DNA from: Betaproteobacteria bacterium HGW-Betaproteobacteria-1
GTDB lineage: Bacteria; Pseudomonadota; Gammaproteobacteria; Burkholderiales; Methylophilaceae
Reading direction: 5' to 3'
Length of the DNA: 64,000 bases
NCBI GenBank assembly: GCA_002842435.1
Contig: PHCX01000004.1
Coordinates: 116,209 to 180,208, forward strand
Shown: piece by piece, positions 56,601 through 62,815 of the stretch
Position numbering within the stretch: position 1 is the first letter of the stretch
How the letters are laid out: every line of letters begins with the position of its first letter
The notes under the pieces: model-generated
Told to the model about the DNA's origin: nothing
Seen by the model: only the letters and a program-made list of their open reading frames with translations
Databases searched by the model: none
Position numbers and translations under genes: made by a program

Positions 56601-56910
56601 CTTGATCAAATTCTTCCAATATTTCAGGCGCCAGCGTTTCTCTCGCTTTGTTTCGCAAGCCAGCATCTGCCAGTAAGGCCGAGGTTAATGTGAGCGCCAA
56701 GGAAGACTTGCCACCACCAAATGGCCCAGTCCAGGTAAATGCCCACTGCGTGCCTAATACTTGGTTGGACATATTTTCCAAGACCATCTTTGCTGTCTTA
56801 TGACAGATATATCCATCCAGCGCTTCAGAGCGACCAAGATCACTGTCGATTCTAATTGCCCTTTGGTAATGCCGGGCAATTTTTACATGCTGTACTAACC
56901 TACTAGTCAT
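53629..56910 (-). CDS. Large P-loop ATPase of DUF4007/PAPS-reductase operon
   Basis: 1093 residues from ATG 56910 (GTG two codons earlier is possible). Walker A is TGPFGGGKSSLALTL (about 61-75) and Walker B GLLLVIDEMGKFLEY (about 165), followed by FIVIGILHQSF, a sensor-like motif. The C-terminal 700 residues are helical and match nothing that I can name. No nuclease motif is evident. The start overlaps the DUF4007 gene by 8 bp and the stop is 2 bp from the PAPS-reductase gene, so all three are made together. Large ATPases of this kind act as engines of modification or restriction complexes. Confidence 0.75.
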   Translation of the reverse strand: MTSRLVQHVKIARHYQRAIRIDSDLGRSEALDGYICHKTAKMVLENMSNQVLGTQWAFTWTGPFGGGKSSLALTLTSALLADAGLRNKARETLAPEILEEFDQAFPVKKGWNVLAITGKKANPVEEIGHALNAGNNELAIDTTNQKEVLNALLSASLSNDTDGLLLVIDEMGKFLEYCAHTGGDLHFFQDLAEYTQRGHSKFIVIGILHQSFRQYANKLGQETKEEWAKIQGRYSDIPLISTSDEVVELIGKAIQTDQAHDWTAQAAKVIAQAIQKRRPTIGKEFTERLDACWPLHPAVAAILGPASRRQFGQNERSTFGFLTSSEPHAFKAFLHQTPLEEHTLYTPADYWEFLRANLESAIIGSSDGHRWALAVEAVTKVQARSDGAEVDLMKCIAILDLFKSDSGLYPNVQVLHAIHPDQSEEAIELALERFSKWRVAIYRSHLEAWGIFEGSDFDIDAALKQSRNRLGKLEPSMLSTMAGLRPIVAKRHYQETGTLRWMDFSLISLEDALNEPEELTDGSFGRFLLIIPETSISESTVQKKIAAVAKSLSSLIIFGLPTNYKQINDLGLELLALKQIDTSAHEIAGDQVAKRELAARIAATSSALQSELRASMDKAKWWIGNKWKSNINLSQLASESATRIFHSAPKLKSELVNRDSLSSNAVKARRDLLHRMILNENEENLGLTGWPAERGLHETLLNLTGLHRQNAAGIWRIQAPSQTDPGNLQALWDGTDRLFTSEADRILVSDVYTHWKAEPFGVKEGVMPLLIAAYILSRRDQIAIYDNGIFQHTFDDASMDLCLQQPTKFSLRKIHIDASKNDILLGIANVLSKAGIHLSIADPLDTARGLVGFIFNLPEWTQRTSSLSRETSKLREHLLRASDPHKLLFIDLPILFEAKSIEEYVARIAPPILELFSAYKRMVTNLGNHLMDALDARGDIKELNHRAEIVLDISGDLRFNGFVTRIMNYDGSFSSLEGILSQAGNKPPPQWNDNTINEVYLELEGWATKFKQVEALAAVKHRTPTRSAFAVVLGSGSDARVHSRVFDVNDRDKQMVFNLASEITEKFNLRDLSPEIALAALAHASLQFSDEVE

Positions 56911-57841
56911 ATGCACTCAATAAAAGTTTGTTCTTTAAATTATTTGTGCTGTCCTGATCAAGTATGCGCCTTGTCATTTGTCGTATGCCCGCAAGGTCAG
57001 ACCAGACCAATAGTCCATCGGTAGAGTCAGAGAAATGAAGCAATCGCTCTGCAATCGAGTCCTCGTCCAATTTGAATACTAGACCAGGGGATCCAGGGCC
57101 ATAGGCGATAGACTCAAAGGCTAGCGAGCTTTCACCAGGAAAATTCCTATCCCAGTATTCAAGTAAGGTATAGATGAATAAGCCGTCAGAAAGAGACGCT
57201 TTCGGCCCACGCGAAAAGGCAAAGCTGCCATTACCCTGATCTAGGATTAATCCGAGTTCACCCAGCATGGGTTCGGCCACATCCTCCACCGAATCTTCTG
57301 ATCTAGGGCAATAGGCTCTGAGGCAAGTTTCAATGTCCCGGGATAATGTGCTTTCAGAAATCTTGGTCTCTTTGTCGGCAGCATATTTGCTCAGCTGATG
57401 ATAGATATCGTCTTTGTTAAAGGTCAGTGCGGTGACGTTATTGAAAAGCCACCAGCAGGTAGTAGCACGATGCTTACCAATTGGCGCACCCGCCAGTCGC
57501 CAATGGGCCAGCCAAGTGGTGGATGCCCGTTCGCAATAAGGATCTAATCCTGTCGAAGATAGAATATCTGCCCAGTCGCTTGAAATTAGGTAAGCGTTTG
57601 AATTTTCTATATTTTCTTGGATAATTCCGCAGGCTAATGCCCAATGGCGGATAGAGCTAACCATGTTTTTACCAACACCGAACACTGCTATGGCTTGATC
57701 TTGACTGAATACACTTTTATCAATTGATAACCCATCAGAAGTGCAATCGAATGCTTTCTTAAGCCACATCTGACGCAGAGGGAAGGTCTCATGGCCAGAA
57801 AAATGCGGTTGATAGGCCTTATTGAAGATGTAGTTTTCCAT
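56903..57841 (-). CDS. DUF4007-family protein
   Basis: 312 residues. The opening HFSGHETFPLRQMWLKKAFD, then VFGVGKNMVSSIRHWALACG, is the DUF4007 signature, suggestive of a winged-helix DNA-binding module. The middle has STTWLAHWRLAGAP and WWLFNNV. The family occurs near phosphorothioation-type and other defence genes, by my recollection. It leads the operon DUF4007 - ATPase - PAPS reductase, the last cargo before the right end. Nothing here shows a catalytic site, so a DNA-recognition role is the simplest guess. Confidence 0.82.
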   Translation of the reverse strand: MENYIFNKAYQPHFSGHETFPLRQMWLKKAFDCTSDGLSIDKSVFSQDQAIAVFGVGKNMVSSIRHWALACGIIQENIENSNAYLISSDWADILSSTGLDPYCERASTTWLAHWRLAGAPIGKHRATTCWWLFNNVTALTFNKDDIYHQLSKYAADKETKISESTLSRDIETCLRAYCPRSEDSVEDVAEPMLGELGLILDQGNGSFAFSRGPKASLSDGLFIYTLLEYWDRNFPGESSLAFESIAYGPGSPGLVFKLDEDSIAERLLHFSDSTDGLLVWSDLAGIRQMTRRILDQDSTNNLKNKLLLSAYD

Positions 57842-58008
57842 CGAAATATACTACTGGAGACTCGGCCCAGTCGCAAGCGATTCCCACTGGGAGAAGTCCC
57901 CAGTTGACCTATATTAAGTCAGGGAGTACGAGTCTTAATATAATAATTATTAGATCCATATGTAATCATAAGTATATGAAATTAAAATATAAATAATGAT
58001 TTAAAAAT
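57842..58008. promoter_or_regulatory. Promoter region of the DUF4007 operon with inverted repeats
   Basis: ATATTAAG (57911-57918) and CTTAATAT (57934-57941) form an inverted repeat 15 bp apart. Nearer the gene, CCCAGT, CCCACTGGGA and CCCAGT recur between 57865 and 57905. These are operator candidates. Very AT-rich beyond 57940, with no gene. Confidence 0.4.
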
Positions 58009-58036
58009 AAAAAAGCCCACGATTGCGGGCTTTTTT
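58009..58036. terminator. Bidirectional terminator-like hairpin
   Basis: AAAAAAGCCC (58009) pairs with GGGCTTTTTT (58027) around an 8-nt loop, between the operon promoter and the right transposon end. It may insulate cargo from host transcription. Confidence 0.65.
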
Positions 58037-58084
58037 AAAATATGAAGTTAATTTTTAGGAGTGTGTATTGAGGATGTTTTTAGA

Positions 58085-58153
58085 ACTTGCAACTTATGCT
58101 GTACAAACTTGCAGCTTATGCTGTTTAACTTGCAGCTTATGGTGTCAAAAACA
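58085..58153. repeat. Right transposon end with three TnsB-type boxes
   Basis: Boxes ACTTGCAACTTATG (58085), ACTTGCAGCTTATG (58107) and ACTTGCAGCTTATG (58128) are spaced 22 and 21 bp apart and end in GGTGTCAAAAACA. The final ACA is the terminus. Confidence 0.9.
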
Positions 58154-58158
58154 ATATC
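58154..58158. repeat. Right copy of target-site duplication (ATATC)
   Basis: Identical to 28835-28839; it lies between the right terminus and the nrdJb terminator. Confidence 0.88.
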
Positions 58159-58182
58159 AAAAGGGGCCGAAGCCCCTTTTTG
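58159..58182 (-). terminator. nrdJb terminator
   Basis: AAAAGGGGC (58159-58167), CGAA loop, GCCCCTTTT (58172-58180); on the minus strand it directly follows the nrdJb stop. The transposon sits just beyond it, so the host gene keeps its own terminator. Confidence 0.85.
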
Positions 58183-58184
58183 AT

Positions 58185-58883
58185 TTAGCCGCACTTCGAC
58201 TCGCCGCAATTCAAACAGGTCAAACACCCGTCCATCACAATCGCTGCCTTGGTGCTGCATTTGCTGCAGAGTTGCGCGCCGGCGGGGAAGCCTTCGGCGT
58301 TGACCGGTTCATGGGCGTTCTTTTCCATGTATTGGGTCTTTTTCTCTTCGATCAGTTTTTTCTGGTGTTGATCCGGCTCGGCTTTTTTCAGCATGCCGAT
58401 TTCCTGCAGGTGCTGTTCAAGCACTTCACCGATTTCTGCTACCAGGCTGGGGATGTATTTGCCGCCTTTTTTGAAGTAGCCGCCGCTGGGGTCGAACACG
58501 CTATGCAGTTCTTCAACCAGGAAAGTGATGTCACCACCCTTGCGGAACACGGCGGACATGACGCGGGTGAGGGCGACGATCCACTGGAAGTGGTCCATGT
58601 TCTTGGAGTTGATGAAGATCTCGAACGGGCGGCGGTGTTCCTGCGGGGTGCCTTCGTTCATGACGACGTCGTTGATGGTGATGTAGAGCGCGTGCTCGGT
58701 CACCGGAGTCTTGATCTTGTAGGTGTTGCCGACCAGTTTTTCCGGACGGCTCAGCGGTTCACCCAGTTGCAGGATTTCGGCAGTTTTTTGTGATGCCAGC
58801 AGTTCGGCTTCAGCGGCCTTGGCTTTGTCTTCTTCGGTGACAACGTTGTAGCCAGTGATTTTTTTTTCGATTTTGATTGCCAT
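58185..58883 (-). CDS. nrdJb: NrdJb, small subunit of split class II ribonucleotide reductase
   Basis: 232 residues, GGGAG before ATG 58883. The TSCPD-type domain (about 55-190: DHFQWIVALTRVMSAVFRKG, VFDPSGGYFKKGGKYIPSLV) and the C-terminal zinc/redox tail (CSKCSTKAAIVMDGCLTCLN, ending CGESKCG) match the separate C-terminal chain of adenosylcobalamin-dependent reductases, as in Pseudomonas NrdJb. The C-terminal cysteines transfer reducing power to the active site. The partner NrdJa is not in the window. Its conserved 3' end is the apparent attachment site of the Tn7-like element, and a diverged copy of the last 40 codons lies at 27400. Confidence 0.85.
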   Translation of the reverse strand: MAIKIEKKITGYNVVTEEDKAKAAEAELLASQKTAEILQLGEPLSRPEKLVGNTYKIKTPVTEHALYITINDVVMNEGTPQEHRRPFEIFINSKNMDHFQWIVALTRVMSAVFRKGGDITFLVEELHSVFDPSGGYFKKGGKYIPSLVAEIGEVLEQHLQEIGMLKKAEPDQHQKKLIEEKKTQYMEKNAHEPVNAEGFPAGAQLCSKCSTKAAIVMDGCLTCLNCGESKCG

Positions 58884-59323
58884 GAGTGTTCTCCCAAAGT
58901 TGTTCCGCCAGGTCGGTTTGCAATGATAAAGGCTGTTCAGGTCACTTTGATGCGAAACCAGTAGACCACATCATATAGTATTAATGTGGTTTTTGCACAC
59001 ATTATGTAGCGGGAATTGTCATGTTCAGGCCGCTGCTTGAGATGGCCGTGCGGGTTGTTGCCGGCTGGTGGTTTGCAAGGCATGGCGATGCCAGGCTAAG
59101 CATTTACAAGAGGCGCCATGGCCGTGTGAGTTGCCAGAATATTGAATGTTGGGTAATTGAGGAGGGGCTTTATATTTTGCGGCGCGCGCTTGTGTCTGTT
59201 GGTGAATCAGGTTAATAATGTACCAATACACTCAAGTATATGGCGGTGTATGGGTCGACTGGGTTACTTAAAACTTGCGGCCAGCATTTTAATGCAGGGG
59301 GAATTTGACATGGAGGTTTTGCA
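58884..59323. other. Intergenic: nrdJb promoter and flp promoter
   Basis: 440 bp between divergent nrdJb and flp. Short open frames on either strand lack ribosome sites or coding character. No operator or RNA element is recognised beyond the GGAGG at 59312 that serves flp. Confidence 0.55.
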
Positions 59324-59509
59324 ATGAGGATTTTTTCAAAGGCGGGTTTTATCCGTTTCTGTCGCGATGAAGAAGGCGCAAGCGCCATTGAGTACGCCCT
59401 GCTGGTGGCAATGGTGGCAGTCGCTATTGCCGTATTCGTAGAGCCTATCAATACTGCAATCACCAACCTGTTTACAGAAATACAAGGTGCGTTGGAAGGA
59501 ACTCCCTGA
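59324..59509 (+). CDS. flp: Flp/Fap-type pilin
   Basis: 61 residues with GGAGG upstream. The short leader ends in DEEGASAIEYALLVAMVAVA, the G/A cleavage region with the conserved E-Y pair of Flp pilins, followed by one hydrophobic segment. The mature subunit polymerises into Tad pili used for adhesion. A prepilin peptidase gene follows 15 bp later. Confidence 0.95.
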   Translation: MRIFSKAGFIRFCRDEEGASAIEYALLVAMVAVAIAVFVEPINTAITNLFTEIQGALEGTP

Positions 59510-59524
59510 TTTGGCAGGCTTTGT

Positions 59525-59974
59525 ATGCTTGCCACTGAAGCGATGGTTGCAGCCTGGTCCTTGGCTGTTTGCCTGTCTGACCTGAACGTACGACGAATAC
59601 CGAACATACTCAGTTTCGGTGCCATGTTGCTCGCGACAGGTTTTCTGCTGGCAACCGGTCATGCCGTGCTCGGTGCTGACTGGCAGTCTGCAGTTCTAGC
59701 CGCCTGCCTGAGCCTGGTGTTTACCGTGCCGGCGTATCTTGCCGGCTGGTTGGGTGCGGGAGATGTCAAACTGCTGTTCGCCATCGGCCTGTTGGCGGGA
59801 TGGAAGATTACCCTGTTCAGCTTTGTAATAGCGGGCTTGATTGCGGGCCTGGCGGCAATTGCTTTTCTGGTCCTGACCAGGCACTTTGGGTGGTCAGTGT
59901 CGCGTAAAAGATGGCTGCCGTTCGGTGCCGCCTTGTCGGTTGGACTTTTGTTGGCGATCGGGGTGGGCAGATGA
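59525..59974 (+). CDS. cpaA: Prepilin peptidase (TadV/CpaA type)
   Basis: 149 residues, four to five membrane segments. Catalytic aspartates are in VCLSDLNVRRIPN and GAGDVKLLFAIG, the A24 aspartic-peptidase pattern of the short form that processes Flp and pseudopilins. The stop overlaps the next start (ATGA). Confidence 0.92.
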   Translation: MLATEAMVAAWSLAVCLSDLNVRRIPNILSFGAMLLATGFLLATGHAVLGADWQSAVLAACLSLVFTVPAYLAGWLGAGDVKLLFAIGLLAGWKITLFSFVIAGLIAGLAAIAFLVLTRHFGWSVSRKRWLPFGAALSVGLLLAIGVGR

Positions 59975-60447
59975 GTTTTTCCGGGGCCATGAAAAAATGG
60001 TACAGGCGCAGCAGAAAAACGGTGCGTGGCGCTGTCGCCATTGAGTTCGCGCTGCTCTTCATCGTGTTTTTCGCCTTGTTCTATGCCATCGTCAGCTATG
60101 CCATTGTAATGATGCTGCAGTCGGCCTTTATGCATGCCGCCGAAGAAGGCGCCCGCTCAGCCATTGCAGTGGATCGCCTGGCATACAGCAGCAGCGCTTC
60201 CTATTTCAACGATGGTGTCGACCCTCAGGTGCGCACCACGGTGGACGCGGCACTCGACTGGCTGCCGTCAGGCTCGAAATCCAAGGTCTCAGTGGAGGTG
60301 GAAATGCCTGCAAGCATGCTCAGTGTAAGGGTGGTATATGCAGGATATACCAGCGATCCCCTGGTGCCGATATTGACGCTTCCCTTTATCGGGCAGGTAC
60401 CTAAACTGCCTGACGATCTGGCAGGTACCGCCAGGATAAATCTCTAA
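59971..60447 (+). CDS. tadE: TadE-like pseudopilin
   Basis: 158 residues from ATG 59971; a longer reading overlaps the peptidase. After a basic stretch, RGAVAIEFALLFIVFFALFY is the TadE signature, with a processing site before the E residue and a single membrane helix. The remainder is periplasmic (MHAAEEGARSAIAVDRL). TadE-like proteins prime pilus assembly. Confidence 0.9.
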   Translation: MSFSGAMKKWYRRSRKTVRGAVAIEFALLFIVFFALFYAIVSYAIVMMLQSAFMHAAEEGARSAIAVDRLAYSSSASYFNDGVDPQVRTTVDAALDWLPSGSKSKVSVEVEMPASMLSVRVVYAGYTSDPLVPILTLPFIGQVPKLPDDLAGTARINL

Positions 60448-60477
60448 CCGATACATACATGACGACGGGCTTTCATC

Positions 60478-61413
60478 ATGAATAGTACATTTCTCAGGAT
60501 TCTGGCAGTGATTCTCGCAGTAGGTGCCATCGCAACTGCATGGATAGGTTACCGCATCAGTACCAAGCCACCGGCAGATGCTGTCAAGGTGGTGACGCCA
60601 AGCTACTCGCAGGTAGTGGCGACGCAGGCGATTCCGCCCGGCAAACTGCTGACCATAGATGACGTGGAGCTGACTACAACGACAGAGCCGCATCCGCGCG
60701 CTTACAAATATGTTCAGGATGTACTCGGGAAAATGGTACTTGAACCTGTGGCCGCTGGCGAAACGCTTCTGCCGCAACACTTTCCGGCATTGGGCGCGCT
60801 TGCACAGTCGCTCGGTCCGGATGAGCGGGCAGTGGCAGTCAAGGTCAATGAGGTGATTGGCGTTGGTGGGTTTGTGAAACCCGGCGACCGCGTCGATGTG
60901 CTGCTGTACCTGCGTGCAGAGCGCGAGACGGATAATGTCAGCTCGGCCCAGGTCGTATTGAAGGATATCAAGGTATTGGCTTATGGCGAGGTACTGACCG
61001 AGGATGCCGAGACTGGTCCTCCATCTGAAACCGCGACCGGCAGTAACGGTCTGGCCGGAAATGTTGGCGCTAAAAAGACCGAAACGAAAAAAGAGAAGGA
61101 TAGCCGCTCGGCCATTCTTGCGGTTCCGGAAAACCAGGTTTCACGCCTGATGCTGGCAGAAAGCAGCGGTGTGCTGCGGCTTGCATTGCGCGGAGCGCAA
61201 CCCACAGCCTCGAATGTCGATCAGGCGAATCAGTTTGTCCGTCTTGATGAAGTCGCCAAGCCTCAGGCTGGTCTGGTGGCGGTAACGCCAGCCGGTTCCC
61301 AGGCTGAACAAGTGTCTGCTGCGCCGGCAAGAAGGTCGGCCGTGGTTAACAAGCGTGAGCGGGTCATCATTCACAGAGGTGAGCAGGTGGAAGTGGTTAC
61401 TGTTGCAAGATAA
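60478..61413 (+). CDS. cpaB: Flp pilus assembly protein CpaB/RcpC
   Basis: 311 residues, an N-terminal membrane anchor (ILAVILAVGAIATAWIGYRI) and a SAF domain (about 45-110, VVATQAIPPGKLLTIDDVEL) followed by the RcpC/CpaB domain (AVKVNEVIGVGGFVKPGDRV, then AILAVPENQVSRLMLAES). It is periplasmic and probably gates or stabilises the secretin. The C-terminus has a long Ala/Arg-rich extension. Confidence 0.93.
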   Translation: MNSTFLRILAVILAVGAIATAWIGYRISTKPPADAVKVVTPSYSQVVATQAIPPGKLLTIDDVELTTTTEPHPRAYKYVQDVLGKMVLEPVAAGETLLPQHFPALGALAQSLGPDERAVAVKVNEVIGVGGFVKPGDRVDVLLYLRAERETDNVSSAQVVLKDIKVLAYGEVLTEDAETGPPSETATGSNGLAGNVGAKKTETKKEKDSRSAILAVPENQVSRLMLAESSGVLRLALRGAQPTASNVDQANQFVRLDEVAKPQAGLVAVTPAGSQAEQVSAAPARRSAVVNKRERVIIHRGEQVEVVTVAR

Positions 61414-61452
61414 CAATGACTGAAAGCATAAGTTGCAGTTGAAGGGAAACGT

Positions 61453-62808
61453 ATGTCAATTCTGAAAAACTGTTTGTTGGGGGTAATTGCCTGCACTGGG
61501 CTGCTTGCTTTGCCGGCATCTGCAGAAGATAGCGACCAGTTGAGTCTGGAATCCGGCGGGCAGCAAGTCTATGCCCACACCAAACCGGTGAAGCGGGTGG
61601 CAGTCGGGAATCCGGATATCGCCGGTATCACCATGCTGACATCGCACAATATCCTGATCACCGGCAAGAAGGTCGGCACTACTGAAATCTCCTTGTGGGA
61701 GAGCGAAAAGGCGGCCAAGCCAGCACGCCTGCTCAAGGTGGTGGTGAATGCCAGCATTGGCCTGGAGCAGCAGCGCCTGCAGTTGAGCCGGTCGATTACG
61801 GCGATGCCGGCTGGTGCCGGTGTCGCGATCAAGGGCGATGTAGAGTCGCTGGAACAGCATGCATTGGCTAGGCAGGCTGTTGATCCGGCCAGCAAGGGGC
61901 CGCTGGATGCGACACAGGCCGGTTTTGATTCCCAGGTACAGATCGATATCAAGGTGGTGGAAGTCAGCCGCCAGAATATGATGCGCGCCGGCTTCTTTAT
62001 CGGCAGGAACAAGGACAACAGGACATTTGCCATCGGTTCGCCCGGCAACCTGAGTGGTATTGAAGGCGGGGTCGGTGGTTTTACCTTGAACAGCGCTTCC
62101 GGCTTTCTGCCCAACAACAGCGCTTTCAATCTGATTGCCGGTAATTCCGGCTCCGGCTTCCTGAGCGCGTTAAGCTTGCTGGAAGCCAACGGTTTTGCCT
62201 ACACCTTGGCAGAGCCGAGTCTGACGGCGATTTCCGGGCAGAGTGCGACTTTCCTTGCCGGCGGCGAATTTCCGGTGCCGATACGTAGTGGGTCCGGCGG
62301 CGACAGTACGGTTACCATAAAATACAAGGAGTATGGCGTGCGTCTGATGCTGACGCCGACCGTGCTCGATACCAATCGCATTTTTCTCAAGGTTTCACCA
62401 GAGGTCAGTGAACTCGATTTTGCCAATGCGGTGCAGACTGGTGGTGTTTCAGTTCCGGGCCTGCGTGTGCGCCGGACAGATACCAGCGTTTCGCTCGGTC
62501 ATGGCGAAAGTTTTGTGATTAGCGGACTGGTGAGCCGCAACACGCTGAACGATGTGGATAAGTTGCCGGGTCTGGGCAGCTTGCCGATCATCGGCGCATT
62601 TTTCCGTTCCACAAGGTTCGATGTCGAAGACAAGGAGCTGCTGATGGTGGTAACGCCATACCTGGTGCGACCTATCGCCAGCAATGCGCAGAAGCCGGCG
62701 TTGCCGGGCGGTAACCTGCGTGATTATCAGCCCAGTTTCAGTGAGCTGTTCTTCCAGACCGGTCCCAAACCGGATACGGGTTTGCCGACCACAGGGGTTT
62801 CCAGGTAG
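61453..62808 (+). CDS. cpaC: Flp pilus secretin CpaC/RcpA
   Basis: 451 residues with a signal peptide ending LLALPASA. An N-terminal pilus domain (YAHTKPVKRVAVGNPDIAGI) precedes the secretin core (about 230-415: FLAGGEFPVPIRSG, TIKYKEYGVRLMLTPTVLD, PEVSELDF, and LPGLGSLPIIGAFFRSTRF near its end). It forms the outer-membrane pore for Tad pili. The C-terminal tail (NLRDYQPSFSELFFQTG) is typical of RcpA proteins. Confidence 0.95.
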   Translation: MSILKNCLLGVIACTGLLALPASAEDSDQLSLESGGQQVYAHTKPVKRVAVGNPDIAGITMLTSHNILITGKKVGTTEISLWESEKAAKPARLLKVVVNASIGLEQQRLQLSRSITAMPAGAGVAIKGDVESLEQHALARQAVDPASKGPLDATQAGFDSQVQIDIKVVEVSRQNMMRAGFFIGRNKDNRTFAIGSPGNLSGIEGGVGGFTLNSASGFLPNNSAFNLIAGNSGSGFLSALSLLEANGFAYTLAEPSLTAISGQSATFLAGGEFPVPIRSGSGGDSTVTIKYKEYGVRLMLTPTVLDTNRIFLKVSPEVSELDFANAVQTGGVSVPGLRVRRTDTSVSLGHGESFVISGLVSRNTLNDVDKLPGLGSLPIIGAFFRSTRFDVEDKELLMVVTPYLVRPIASNAQKPALPGGNLRDYQPSFSELFFQTGPKPDTGLPTTGVSR

Positions 62809-62815
62809 CGGCAAA

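Larger units (their letters stand above)
28840..58153. mobile_element. Tn7-like transposon inserted downstream of nrdJb
   Basis: 29.3 kb. The left end starts TGTGCATGACAGCATAA and the right end, read inward, starts TGTTTTTGACACCATAA. Both carry repeated boxes with core CATAAGYTGCAAGT. A perfect 5-bp duplication (ATATC) flanks the element. tnsA, tnsB, tnsC and tniQ lie inside (46.4 to 40.8 kb) with catalytic motifs intact. The right end faces nrdJb, and the target starts 27 bp past its stop codon, the geometry Tn7 shows at glmS. Cargo: type I secretion and RTX genes, hipBA, a decayed TniQ fragment and two candidate defence modules. Unlike Tn7, 11 kb of cargo separates tnsA from the right end. 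No CRISPR genes are present. Confidence 0.9.

Noticed and set aside
27400..58305. Duplicated nrdJb 3' ends as att sites of a tyrosine-recombinase island
   Set aside because: No integrase gene is present, the two copies are clearly diverged, and the true boundaries with a 5-bp duplication and TnsB-type boxes lie at 28840 and 58153.
59021..59215. Open frame upstream of flp
   Set aside because: No ribosome site, and the composition is not coding-like. Probably promoter sequence.
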